Shown here one piece after another: positions 40,425 through 48,808 of a stretch of 64,000 bases of DNA. The stretch's first letter is position 1, and every line of letters begins with the position of its first letter. Source of the stretch: Shouchella sp047238345 (GTDB lineage Bacteria > Bacillota > Bacilli > Bacillales > Bacillaceae_D); assembly GCF_047238345.1 (NCBI RefSeq), contig NZ_JBDFMQ010000001.1, forward strand, positions 3,658,001 through 3,722,000. Reading direction: 5' to 3'. Made by a program: the position numbers and the translations under genes. The notes below the pieces were generated by a model. It made no database searches. It was not told the DNA's origin and saw only the letters and a program-made list of their open reading frames with translations.

Positions 40425-41173
40425 TGGCAGCTCCCCTTGTCTCCATTGTTACACCTGTATATAATTGCGAGACTTTTTTGACAGAAACCATTGAATCGAT
40501 TCTCAATCAAACATACGAAAATTGGGAATTATTACTTATCAATGATGCATCTAGCGATCAAAGCAAAGCCATTGCAGATTTGTTTCAGCAGCAAGACCCA
40601 CGCATTCACCTTTATCATTTACCACAAAATCGTGGAGCTGCTGTGGCACGAAATATTGGATTACATCACGCCAAAGGAAAGTACGTTGCATTTTTGGACG
40701 GTGACGACTTATGGCGACCCGAAAAACTTGCTCGACAAGTCCAGTTCATGGAGGAAAATGATTATGTCTTCACGTTTACAAGCTACCGCATCATACGCGA
40801 AGACGGGAGCGAACGGTCTAAGATTATACCAGCGCCTGAAAAGATCTCCTATGACCAACTCCTTGCCAATACCATTATTGGCTGTTTAACGGTCATGCTC
40901 AATCGAGAAGCATTAGGCAAGCTCGAAATGCCAACCATTCGAACAAGGCAAGACTTCATGCTATGGCTGAACATTTTAAGAACAGGAACGATTGCATATG
41001 GCATGAATGAAGAGCTTGCCGCATACCGCAAAGTAGGAAACTCCATATCGAGCAATAAATGGAAAGCCGCTAAACAGAATTGGGAGATTTATCGGAAACA
41101 CGAAGCACTACCCTTTGCAAAAGCATGCCTTGTTTTTTGTAGCTATGCTTGGAATGGGGTCAAAAAACTTTAA
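40424..41173 (+). CDS. Family 2 glycosyltransferase (TuaG-like)
   Basis: A 249-residue GT-A enzyme beginning with PLVSIVTPVYNCETFLTETI, then ILNQTYENWELLLINDASSD, RGAAVARNIG and the metal-binding AFLDGDDLWRPEKL near residue 95. It adds a sugar to the lipid-linked chain. The layout and length are close to TuaG-type enzymes. It is cotranscribed with the dehydrogenase and anchored protein, and followed 42 nt later by the initiating transferase. Confidence 0.9.
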   Translation: MAAPLVSIVTPVYNCETFLTETIESILNQTYENWELLLINDASSDQSKAIADLFQQQDPRIHLYHLPQNRGAAVARNIGLHHAKGKYVAFLDGDDLWRPEKLARQVQFMEENDYVFTFTSYRIIREDGSERSKIIPAPEKISYDQLLANTIIGCLTVMLNREALGKLEMPTIRTRQDFMLWLNILRTGTIAYGMNEELAAYRKVGNSISSNKWKAAKQNWEIYRKHEALPFAKACLVFCSYAWNGVKKL

Positions 41174-41215
41174 CCACCCATCACAATTTAGACGAAGCAA
41201 AGTGAGGAGCACATC

Positions 41216-42316
41216 ATGGACTCTCTAATTCTTGCATGCCTTATCAGCTTTATAAGTACGCTCATTCTTACCCCTTTTATGATTCGTTTCGCGCACCGGT
41301 TTGGCTTTGTCGACAAACCAAATGAGCGCAAAGTTCATCAAAAAGCGATGCCACGAATTGGTGGCCTTGCGTTTATTCTTGGCACGCTTGCTGGTCTCAT
41401 ATTTGTGACAGATCGCTTGCAGGCCGACATGAGAACAACACTATTTATTATTCTCGGTGCCTTGCCATTAATCATAATTGGTTTAATTGATGACCGGTTT
41501 ATTCTTAAAGCTAAATATAAACTGCTTGCTCAACTCGTTTCAGCAGGTATTGTCGTAAGTTCCGGCTTAACCATCGAATTTATCTCCATTCCGTTTGGAG
41601 ACAGAGTAGACTTTGGTTTTCTTAGCACAATCATTACAATCTTTTGGCTTATTGCGATTATGAACTCCATCAATTTAATTGATGGGCTAGATGGACTAGC
41701 CGCGGGAGTCAGCGTGATCGCATTAACCACTATGCTTGTACTCGCTTCAGGAAATCCAGCTGCCTACGGGCTTGTGTTTGCGTTTGGCATCCCGCTTATC
41801 GGGAGTGTTGGTGGTTTCTTGTTTTATAATTTTCACCCTGCAAAACTCTTTATGGGAGATACCGGCTCGCTCTTTCTCGGCTATATGATTGCGGTTCTAT
41901 CCATTGTTGGGTTATTTAAAAGCGTGACCATGGTTAGTTTAATTGTCCCAATCCTCATCTTAGGTGTACCTATTATGGATACGTTCTTTGCGATTATCAG
42001 ACGGAAACTTAACAGGCAGAGCATTGGTTCGGCAGACAAAGGACACCTGCATCACTGTCTCTTAAAAAAAGGATATGGCCATAAGCAAGTCGTTTTAACC
42101 ATTTACGGGGTGAGTATTTTATTTGCTAGTGCAGCCCTTTTAATGACCATGTCCAACCTTTGGCTCTCGCTTCTGCTACTCTTTGTTGTCACGGTACTCA
42201 TTCAGCTCTTTGCTGAGCTTATTGGTCTAATTGGTGAAAAACGACAGCCGTTATTAAACTTAATAAGACGTAGAGTCTTTAGAAAGACAACAAAAATGGC
42301 AATGAGAAGTAAATAA
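41216..42316 (+). CDS. Undecaprenyl-phosphate sugar-1-phosphate transferase (TagO/WecA type)
   Basis: A 366-residue MraY/WecA-family protein with about 11 membrane helices. It has DKPNERKVHQKAMPRIGGLA, GLIDDRF, the catalytic MNSINLIDGLDGLAAG, KLFMGDTGSLFLG and the C-terminal DKGHLHHCLLKKGYGHKQ. It starts polymer synthesis by attaching GlcNAc-1-phosphate (or a similar sugar) to undecaprenyl phosphate. The B. subtilis tua operon instead starts with TuaA, a different transferase family, so the polymer or division of labour differs here. Confidence 0.92.
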   Translation: MDSLILACLISFISTLILTPFMIRFAHRFGFVDKPNERKVHQKAMPRIGGLAFILGTLAGLIFVTDRLQADMRTTLFIILGALPLIIIGLIDDRFILKAKYKLLAQLVSAGIVVSSGLTIEFISIPFGDRVDFGFLSTIITIFWLIAIMNSINLIDGLDGLAAGVSVIALTTMLVLASGNPAAYGLVFAFGIPLIGSVGGFLFYNFHPAKLFMGDTGSLFLGYMIAVLSIVGLFKSVTMVSLIVPILILGVPIMDTFFAIIRRKLNRQSIGSADKGHLHHCLLKKGYGHKQVVLTIYGVSILFASAALLMTMSNLWLSLLLLFVVTVLIQLFAELIGLIGEKRQPLLNLIRRRVFRKTTKMAMRSK

Positions 42317-42343
42317 AAGCAAGAAATCGTATTTCATTGTCAA

Positions 42344-42376
42344 AACCCCCTTGCAGCGCCGTTCTGCAAGGGGGTT
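42344..42376. terminator. Terminator closing the polysaccharide locus
   Basis: AACCCCCTTGCAG (42344-42356) pairs perfectly with CTGCAAGGGGGTT (42364-42376). It is shared by the convergent transferase and MscS genes; T-runs are short on both strands. Confidence 0.75.
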
Positions 42377-42387
42377 CTTCTGTCTAC

Positions 42388-43242
42388 TTATGCTTCTTTT
42401 TGGTGAACCGTTACTTGTTGGTATGGCACGTCGATTCCTTTCTCATTAAAAGAATCAAGAATTGCTCGACGTATTTCTCGCTCTACGCCCCACTGCATAA
42501 CAGGCTTACACAGGGCAATGACACGAATAACAGCACCAGACTCACTAATATCTGTAACGCCCATCATATCTGGCTTTTCAATCATGTTTTCGTCTTTCTC
42601 ATAAACAACAAGACTCGCGTCCATAATGAGTTGTTGTAATTCCTCCAAATCGTGCCCGTACGAGACGCGCATGTCTACAACTGCGTAGGAGTTTTCTTTG
42701 GAGTAGTTTTTCAAGTCTTCAATATGACCATTCGGAATGATATTGACTTCGCCTGTCCAATCTTGAATCTTGGTTACGCGTAACCCAAAATCAATAACTG
42801 TTCCTGTGTACTGTCCGGTTGTAATATAATCGCCAACCGAGAACTGATCTTCATACAAAATAAAGAATCCTGTAATCACATCTCGAACGACGTTTTGAGC
42901 ACCAAAACCAATGGCGAGCCCTAGTACACCTGCACCTACAAGAACAGATGCTAGATTAAACCCAAGTTCATCCAATACAAGCAAGATTGCGATGAAATAC
43001 ACCACATTTGCTACAACACTATGTAAAAGGGAAGTGAGCGTCTTACTTCGTTGTTCTGAGACATTTACATACTTTCCATCACGCTTCTGCAAAACTCTTG
43101 AAATGACCCGCTTTAACACGCCTAAAACAATACGAGCAAGAATTAAAATAACAATAACTTTTACAAGCGTACTTAAAACGGTTATCCAGAACTCTGTATC
43201 TGATAGTAATGCATACGTAGAGTTCCATAAATCATCAAACAT
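42388..43242 (-). CDS. Small-conductance mechanosensitive channel (MscS/YkuT-like)
   Basis: About 284 residues with three N-terminal helices. The third is the pore helix with VLVGAGVLGLAIGFGAQNVVRDVITG, followed by the beta domain (FSVGDYITTGQYTGTVIDFGLRV, IIPNGHI) and the C-terminal alpha-beta domain. It opens on membrane tension to release solutes on hypo-osmotic shock. AGGAGG selects ATG 43242 rather than the TTG at 43257. Confidence 0.92.
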   Translation of the reverse strand: MFDDLWNSTYALLSDTEFWITVLSTLVKVIVILILARIVLGVLKRVISRVLQKRDGKYVNVSEQRSKTLTSLLHSVVANVVYFIAILLVLDELGFNLASVLVGAGVLGLAIGFGAQNVVRDVITGFFILYEDQFSVGDYITTGQYTGTVIDFGLRVTKIQDWTGEVNIIPNGHIEDLKNYSKENSYAVVDMRVSYGHDLEELQQLIMDASLVVYEKDENMIEKPDMMGVTDISESGAVIRVIALCKPVMQWGVEREIRRAILDSFNEKGIDVPYQQVTVHQKEA

Positions 43243-43269
43243 AGAAACCTCCTGCAATCATAAGATCTT

Positions 43270-44133
43270 TTATTCATTATCCTTTTTTACATCTTTTAAA
43301 ACATACCCGATATTCATTAACGCCGCTTCAATCGTTTTCACAAATGCCACGTCTAATCCGACAAGTTGATCTCGAATATGATGTTCATGGGCAAGCTGAA
43401 CAGGAACACCTGACAACATGACTTTTACACCCATCAATCTTAATGCCGATACAAGCGAATGAAGCAACTCTGCAAAACTCGATGCGCTATACTTCACTTC
43501 CGATAGGTCAATAATAAAATGATTAACACGATGATCAAGGGCATAATTCATCGTATCTTCTAAAATCTTCTTTCCTCGCTTTTTATTAATGTTTCCTTGG
43601 ATCGCTAAAATAGCTAAACCTCTTCGTATCGGAATGATTGGAACGCTCAAAAGCTCAATGTCAGCAAATGTTTCATCAAGCTCGATAATATAAGAGAGCA
43701 CGCTCGCAATGGTCTTAAGAAATTCAATATCATCATCACTAAATCGTTTTTCTTCATGATCCATGATGCAAAGGGTACCAAATGTGTCCCCTGCCATACT
43801 CTTTAACTTTACGCCCATAAAGCCACGTACGTTCCACTCTCTAGCTGCAAGCTGGTCTTGCGTGTGCGGGTTTGTCATAAGATTCTCGAATCTAGCATAG
43901 TCTTTATCATTCTCAAACACTTGCTTACAGCTAGATTGAACATAATCAAGTTCTAAGCCTTTAGAGAGAATCGTTTCTTCATCATTATAGGCATTTACGA
44001 TTTTTATCGTTTGGTTTTCTTTTCTTGCAATATAAGCGGTGTTCACACCTAATTTATTGGAAATAAGTTTAAATAGTTTGTTGGATACTTCAATAACGGA
44101 TTCGTAATTCGATTCAAATTTCATTTCTTCCAT
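43270..44133 (-). CDS. GAF-STAS protein, RsbR-like
   Basis: 287 residues with an N-terminal GAF domain (VNTAYIARKENQTIKIVNAY, GVKLKSMAGDTFGTLCIMDH) and a C-terminal STAS domain (GLAILAIQGNINKKRGKKI, VNHFIIDLSEVKYSASSF, RLMGVKVMLSGV). This is the design of RsbR-type stressosome sensors that control SigB. The segment after DLS reads EVKYSASS rather than the usual GVPxxDT, so the standard phospho-Thr is replaced by serines. AAAGGAG precedes ATG 44133. No RsbS or RsbT gene is nearby. Confidence 0.82.
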   Translation of the reverse strand: MEEMKFESNYESVIEVSNKLFKLISNKLGVNTAYIARKENQTIKIVNAYNDEETILSKGLELDYVQSSCKQVFENDKDYARFENLMTNPHTQDQLAAREWNVRGFMGVKLKSMAGDTFGTLCIMDHEEKRFSDDDIEFLKTIASVLSYIIELDETFADIELLSVPIIPIRRGLAILAIQGNINKKRGKKILEDTMNYALDHRVNHFIIDLSEVKYSASSFAELLHSLVSALRLMGVKVMLSGVPVQLAHEHHIRDQLVGLDVAFVKTIEAALMNIGYVLKDVKKDNE

Positions 44134-44258
44134 ATAATCTGCTCCTTTAAACCTAAAGCGGGATGTCTGATTTTCTTAGCTCCTTTCCCATACCCACATC
44201 TCATTTTTTAAAACTTCTTTTTTAATGATGCCCAATCAACGCTGGTGTTAAGCATATA

Positions 44259-44290
44259 AAAAAGGTTTGGCGCTTATGCCAAACCTTTTT
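44259..44290 (-). terminator. Terminator of deoD
   Basis: AAAAAGGTTTGGC (44259-44271) and GCCAAACCTTTTT (44278-44290) form a 13-bp stem. The minus strand ends in a T-run. Confidence 0.85.
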
Positions 44291-44298
44291 AAAATCCA

Positions 44299-45012
44299 TT
44301 ATTCACCTAGCTCTAACGCAATCTCCATCATTTTTGTGAATGATGTTTGGCGCTCTTCCGCTGTTGTTTCTTCTTGCTTATAAATGTGATCGCTGACCGT
44401 TAAGATACATAGTGCATTCACGCCTGCTTCAGCTGCATTCATATAAAGAGCTGCTGCTTCCATCTCAATGCCGAGGATCCCCATTTTACGCCATTTGTCA
44501 TTTGCCTCTTTATCAGCGCTATAGAACGTATCGCTTGAAAGGATGTTTCCAACGTGGACTGGATATCCTTTTTCATCTGCAATCTGCTTTGATTTCTCAA
44601 GTAAAGAATATGAAGCGACAGGTGCATAGTGACCAGGAATATGGTATTGACTCACATAGCTTGAGTTTGAAGAAGCACCCATTCCAATAATGATATCGTA
44701 TAAATTTAAGTTATCTTGTAACGCACCACAAGAACCAATACGAATTAAGTTTTTAACGCCATAAATGTTGATAAGTTCCCATGAGTAAATTCCCATTGAA
44801 GGCATACCCATTCCCGTACCCATAACGGAGATCTTCTTTCCATTATACGTACCTGTGTACCCTAACATATTACGCACACTATTGAACTGCTCAACATTTT
44901 CTAAGAACGTATCTGCAATAAATTTTGCGCGTAGCGGGTCACCAGGAAGAAGGACCGTTTCCGCAATCTCTCCTGTAGGATTAATATGAGCTGTTTGTTT
45001 CATGTCTGACAT
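44299..45012 (-). CDS. deoD: Purine nucleoside phosphorylase DeoD
   Basis: A 237-residue hexameric-type phosphorylase. ETVLLPGDPLRAKFIADTFL binds phosphate, VMGTGMGMPSMGIYSWEL and LIRIGSCGALQ follow, and GIEMEAAALYMNA binds the ribose; the D in ILTVSDHI is the purine-site acid. It converts purine (deoxy)nucleosides and phosphate to base and (deoxy)ribose-1-phosphate. AAAGGAG precedes ATG 45012. It is monocistronic. Confidence 0.95.
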   Translation of the reverse strand: MSDMKQTAHINPTGEIAETVLLPGDPLRAKFIADTFLENVEQFNSVRNMLGYTGTYNGKKISVMGTGMGMPSMGIYSWELINIYGVKNLIRIGSCGALQDNLNLYDIIIGMGASSNSSYVSQYHIPGHYAPVASYSLLEKSKQIADEKGYPVHVGNILSSDTFYSADKEANDKWRKMGILGIEMEAAALYMNAAEAGVNALCILTVSDHIYKQEETTAEERQTSFTKMMEIALELGE

Positions 45013-45145
45013 GTCATTGCACTCCTTTTATTCATTTCCAGTCATTAGTATTGGCTAAAAAATCGTTTCCATTACTACATTAACAAATCCTTACACCATA
45101 ATCATAGCCAAACCCTACACAATTCGCAAAGATTTCAATGTTCAT

Positions 45146-45186
45146 ATGAAAAAACCTACCCTAAAGCACTGACTTAGGGTAGGTTT
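45146..45186 (-). terminator. Terminator of the MhqO-type dioxygenase gene
   Basis: AAACCTACCCTAA (45152-45164) pairs perfectly with TTAGGGTAGGTTT (45174-45186). On the minus strand a T-run follows. Confidence 0.85.
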
Positions 45187-45191
45187 GGGCA

Positions 45192-46175
45192 CTATTCGTA
45201 TTCTTTTTCAATCGTTTTCGTGCTTCTAACCGTATCGATTGGTCGAACGGCACTTTCAATTTGCTCTCGTTGCGCCTCAAGAAACGGTGGGAGCGATAGT
45301 TTTTCACCAAGCGTTTCGTACGGCTCATCTCCCATAAATCCAGGACCATCTGTAGCAAATTCAAACAACACTTGCGGAGAAACGCGCGCATACAGCGATT
45401 CAAAGAAATGACGATTTACATAACCAGATGTTTGGAAGCCAAGAGATTCAAGATGCTTCGTCCACTCATCAAGTACAGCACGGTCTTCTACTCGGAATGC
45501 AGCGTGGTGAACAGTGCCATAGCCTTGTTGCGCACGCGGCAGAATGGAATTATGCTCCACAACAATTTGTGCACCGTTTCCGCCTTCTCCAACTTCATAT
45601 AAGAATCGTGAACCTTCATGAGCTATTTCTTTGAAGAAAAGCGCATTTTCAAGAACTTGTTTAAAGAAATCTACATTCGCAACTCGGACAAAAATGGGAC
45701 CGAGTCCAGTAATTGCATATTCCAATGGAACTGGACCATCTTGCCAAGGTACACCTGCAGCGACACCTTTGTTGTTTTCATCAGAAATCAATTGATACTG
45801 CTGATCGTCAAAATCTACAAACGAAAGAGTTTTCTTCCCAAACTCTTCTTTCACACCAGTGTGCTTGACGCTTAAACGATCAAAACGCTTTTCCCAGTAA
45901 TCCATTGCTTCGTCCGTCGGTACTCGGAATGAGGTTTTAAAGATTTCGTCTGTTCCGTGTGACCCTTTAGGAATACCAGGGAAATCAAAGAATGTCATAT
46001 CTGTTCCTGCGTTTCCTTTATCATCCGCAAAAAACAAATGGTACGTTTGAATATCATCTTGGTTGACTGTCTTCTTCACTAGCCTCATGCCAAGTGTATA
46101 AGTGAAAAACTCATAGTTCTTTTCTGCACTACTTGTAATGGCTGTTACGTGGTGAACACCTTTTAAATGATTCAT
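45192..46175 (-). CDS. Ring-cleaving dioxygenase of the MhqO/YkcA type
   Basis: 327 residues with two vicinal-oxygen-chelate halves, opening with LKGVHHVTAITSSAEKNYEF and GMRLVKKTVNQDD; the second half begins GYGTVHHAAFRV. The His residues in these two motifs and Glu near the C-terminus are the expected metal ligands. MhqO-type enzymes cleave hydroquinone or catechol rings and protect against quinones. The promoter carries a match to the MhqR-type inverted repeat, supporting quinone-responsive control. AGGAGGT precedes ATG 46175. Confidence 0.88.
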   Translation of the reverse strand: MNHLKGVHHVTAITSSAEKNYEFFTYTLGMRLVKKTVNQDDIQTYHLFFADDKGNAGTDMTFFDFPGIPKGSHGTDEIFKTSFRVPTDEAMDYWEKRFDRLSVKHTGVKEEFGKKTLSFVDFDDQQYQLISDENNKGVAAGVPWQDGPVPLEYAITGLGPIFVRVANVDFFKQVLENALFFKEIAHEGSRFLYEVGEGGNGAQIVVEHNSILPRAQQGYGTVHHAAFRVEDRAVLDEWTKHLESLGFQTSGYVNRHFFESLYARVSPQVLFEFATDGPGFMGDEPYETLGEKLSLPPFLEAQREQIESAVRPIDTVRSTKTIEKEYE

Positions 46176-46200
46176 ATGAGTACCTCCTCAAAAAGTAAAA

Positions 46201-46241
46201 TATCTCTAATTAAATTATAACTAATTCGAGATAAATGTCAA
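46201..46241 (-). promoter_or_regulatory. Promoter with MhqR-type operator
   Basis: The minus-strand -35 TTGACA (46236-46241) and -10 TATAAT (46214-46219) are perfect, with a 16-nt spacer. The -10 is bracketed by TATCTCTAATTA (46201-46212) and TAATTCGAGATA (46222-46233), an inverted repeat like the ATCTCGAATTCGAGAT operators of the DUF24/MarR repressor MhqR. A repressor there would block the -10. Confidence 0.7.
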
Positions 46242-46283
46242 TACATCGTTTTACGTTCGCTTCTGTTACTATGTCCAACTTAT

Positions 46284-46317
46284 TAAAAAGAACTCTGACT
46301 ACCTATGATAGCCAGAG
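46284..46317 (-). terminator. Terminator of the UbiD gene
   Basis: CTCTG(A)CTA (46293-46301) pairs with TAG(C)CAGAG (46309-46317) with one mismatch. TTCTTTTTAAT follows on the minus strand. Confidence 0.65.
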
Positions 46318-46325
46318 CCTCTCCT

Positions 46326-48176
46326 TTATTCTTGTTCTTCATCCTCTTCTTCCTGAGCAGCAAGTACGCCGCCTTCTTCAAAGAAACGATCCACACGTGT
46401 TTCTACATCTTGATCCTCTACTAACGGCGGTGCGTGGTGCGGTTTTAACCGCGCATCAATGATGACGGCATCACAACCCCAATGTTTATGTTCGATGAAC
46501 GCATTAACACCGTGAATATCATGAGACGGGTTACTCCTTGTGAATGTTGCCCATAAGAAATTCTCCAATGATTCACTAAGAAATTCACTATCGTCACACA
46601 CCACAATGAGTGGACTCCGCTCTACATTTACTTCACTCAATCCATTTGCTAATTGCTTCATTTCTTCTTCAACCGACTCATAATCTTCAAAATCAGTCGT
46701 AAGCTCTACTGCAACAACTCCTGGCATGACGAGGTTTGCATCTTGAATACCTTTAACCTGCTTCATTCCATTTGGCACTTGTTTACAAAGGTCCCGTTTC
46801 ACATCACCATAAGCGGCAAAGGTCACTTTACTACCTCGATTTAAGCCTGTTCCGCTGTAATCGAGCGTATCGATGGTAGAGTTCGTTTGGAAGTGAAGGT
46901 CTCGCTTTAAATCAATACGCTCTAAAATGTATTGAATAAACGCTGCTTCATCATGTGTATGAATCGGCTCTTCGTCTTCTGCAGTTAGAAACAAATACTT
47001 CGCTAAGCTTAACTGGCCAAAACCTAAAATACGGTTTGCAATGGTTAGTAACTCGGTAGGCTCTTTCACCTTTTCATACGGGGTATAACGCTCACTCCCA
47101 ATAGCAAATAAAAGCGGGTGAACCCCAGCTGCATCAATTGCATGTACTTCCTTCACACCTGGTAACTCTTGCGTTACCGCATCCCCTGTTATTTCATGAA
47201 TTAACGCACCAAAGCTCGTATCTTCTTGCGGCGGACGGCCGACTACCGTAAATGGATAAATCGCGCCTTTTCTACCGTAGACTTTATGAACTTTCATTAC
47301 TGGAAACTCATGCGTCAAGCTATAATAACCTAAATGATCGCCGAATGGCCCTTCTGGCTTCGTATCATCTGGATAAATTTCACCTGTAATTACAAAGTCG
47401 GCATCATGACTAATACAGTAGCCATCAACGTAACCATAGCGAAAGCGTCGATTTGCTAGCAAACCAGCAAACAACATTTCACTAAGCCCTTCTGGTAACG
47501 GCATAACCGCTGATAGTGTATGAGCTGGTGGACCACCAATGAAGATACTTACTTTAAGCGGCTCCCCACGCTTTACCGCTTTCGTTTGGTGAACACCTAT
47601 GCCTCGTTGAATTTGATAATGCAATCCAACTTCTTTTCCGACCTCATACTCATTGCCATCAAGCTGAACGCGATACATGCCTAAATTGGCAGACATCATC
47701 CCCGGCTTGTCCGGATCTTCTGAATACACTTGCGGCAAGGTAATAAACGAACCCCCATCATCTGGCCACGATTGAATGAAGGGGATATCGGTTAATTCAA
47801 TTTCTTCTAGTTTTGACCCATTTAAGCCTGGCTTTCTCATTGGCAACGCTGCTAGTGCTGAAAATCCATTGCCAATATGTTTAAACGGACTTTTCACAGC
47901 TTGCATCGGATCATCCCGAAGCGCAATAATGTTCTGCACCGAATCCCAGTTTTTTCGAAACATAAACTTACTTCGTTCAATGGAGCCAAAAAGATTTGCG
48001 ACCGCAGGATACTTTGAGCCTTTTACATTCTCAAATAAGATTGCTGGTCCGCCCTCTTTGTATGCTCTACGCTGAATAGATGCCATCTCTAGGTAAGGAT
48101 CAGCCTCTTCTTTTATGCGCACAAGGTGACCATGTTGCTCTAGATCGAGCACGCATTCCTCTAAACTTTGATACAT
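46326..48176 (-). CDS. UbiD-family (prenyl-FMN-dependent) decarboxylase
   Basis: About 616 residues. UbiD motifs include GGPAILFENVKGSKYPAV, VVGRPPQEDTSFGALIHEI, FGDHLGYYSLTHEFPVMKVH and GVKEVHAIDAAGVHPLL. UbiD enzymes use prenylated FMN to (de)carboxylate aromatic or unsaturated acids. The protein is longer than the roughly 490-residue UbiD type, closer to menaquinone-pathway-like members, with an acidic C-terminal tail (QEEEDEEQE). GGAGGT fixes ATG 48176. No UbiX gene is adjacent. The substrate is unknown; a neighbouring aromatic-ring dioxygenase lies downstream. Confidence 0.9.
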   Translation of the reverse strand: MYQSLEECVLDLEQHGHLVRIKEEADPYLEMASIQRRAYKEGGPAILFENVKGSKYPAVANLFGSIERSKFMFRKNWDSVQNIIALRDDPMQAVKSPFKHIGNGFSALAALPMRKPGLNGSKLEEIELTDIPFIQSWPDDGGSFITLPQVYSEDPDKPGMMSANLGMYRVQLDGNEYEVGKEVGLHYQIQRGIGVHQTKAVKRGEPLKVSIFIGGPPAHTLSAVMPLPEGLSEMLFAGLLANRRFRYGYVDGYCISHDADFVITGEIYPDDTKPEGPFGDHLGYYSLTHEFPVMKVHKVYGRKGAIYPFTVVGRPPQEDTSFGALIHEITGDAVTQELPGVKEVHAIDAAGVHPLLFAIGSERYTPYEKVKEPTELLTIANRILGFGQLSLAKYLFLTAEDEEPIHTHDEAAFIQYILERIDLKRDLHFQTNSTIDTLDYSGTGLNRGSKVTFAAYGDVKRDLCKQVPNGMKQVKGIQDANLVMPGVVAVELTTDFEDYESVEEEMKQLANGLSEVNVERSPLIVVCDDSEFLSESLENFLWATFTRSNPSHDIHGVNAFIEHKHWGCDAVIIDARLKPHHAPPLVEDQDVETRVDRFFEEGGVLAAQEEEDEEQE

Positions 48177-48210
48177 TACGCTACCTCCCAAAGAGCTTGT
48201 TCTTGCATCT

Positions 48211-48240
48211 ATTATGCTTGCATTCACAAAAGCGAGTCAA
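48211..48240 (-). promoter_or_regulatory. Promoter of the UbiD gene
   Basis: On the minus strand the -35 TTGACT (48235-48240) and -10 CATAAT (48211-48216) are separated by 18 nt. Each has one mismatch. Confidence 0.55.
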
Positions 48241-48310
48241 ACTTCAACCAATTTTCTTATTAGGAGAAAGACTTCACTTATAAAATATATCCTTTAATAA
48301 TAATTTTTTA

Positions 48311-48339
48311 TTGATAATCGATAAATATAGTCATACAAT
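48311..48339 (+). promoter_or_regulatory. Promoter of the lipoprotein gene at 48367
   Basis: TTGATA (48311-48316) and TACAAT (48334-48339) are spaced by 17 nt, each with one mismatch. The TTG start lies 27 nt downstream of the -10. Confidence 0.6.
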
Positions 48340-48366
48340 AAGAGAAAACAGAAAAGAGGAACCCTT

Positions 48367-48768
48367 TTGAGAAAAATGATCTTGCCTCTACTTATTCTGC
48401 CTCTACTAGCTAGTGGCTGTATAAATCAACCGATTTCAGAGGAAAAATCGTTCATGTCCGTTACGATTGTCAATGAATCAGACATTCCGGTTCAAGGTTT
48501 TGAGATTGATTATGAATCTGGTAAGGGTGGAACCTACAATGCAGATGGATCCATTACAAAAAAAGGGGAAGAAATGACGTTTGAATTTACAGAGGAAAAT
48601 GAGTGGATATCTAGTGACGAACATGACTTCTCCTTCTTTCTTGTTGTCGACGAGGAATCGTACGATCTACAGCAAGTTTTTTCACTCGAAATCGTTGAGA
48701 ATCGAGACCATCGCTTTCGGTTAGTAGGGGAAACACTCGAGGAAGCTCGGCTACAGCTAACGGATTAA
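48367..48768 (+). CDS. Small lipoprotein of unknown function
   Basis: 133 residues, starting with a short signal MRKMILPLLILPLLASGC (lipobox LASGC). The mature domain appears to be all beta, with MSVTIVNESDIPVQGFEIDY and an acidic middle region; I recognise no family. The start is TTG 48367 with a GAGGAA site. It is a single gene between the UbiD gene and the Bce-like module, transcribed towards the latter. Confidence 0.7.
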   Translation: MRKMILPLLILPLLASGCINQPISEEKSFMSVTIVNESDIPVQGFEIDYESGKGGTYNADGSITKKGEEMTFEFTEENEWISSDEHDFSFFLVVDEESYDLQQVFSLEIVENRDHRFRLVGETLEEARLQLTD

Positions 48769-48775
48769 ATGCTAA

Positions 48776-48806
48776 AAAAGACAAGGGCGTCACCCTTGTC
48801 TTCTCG
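48776..48806 (-). terminator. Terminator of the Bce-like module
   Basis: AAGACAAGGG (48778-48787) pairs with CCCTTGTCTT (48793-48802) around CGTCA. The minus strand ends in TTTTTT, and the hairpin also lies at the end of the plus-strand lipoprotein gene. Confidence 0.8.
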
Positions 48807-48808
48807 GC

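Noticed and set aside
42337..43369. Plus-strand ORFs opposite the MscS gene
   Set aside because: They lie fully or largely antisense to a well-supported gene, lack ribosome binding sites and show no domain.
45161..45875. Short ORFs over the MhqO-type dioxygenase gene
   Set aside because: They are out-of-frame or antisense readings of a conserved enzyme gene.
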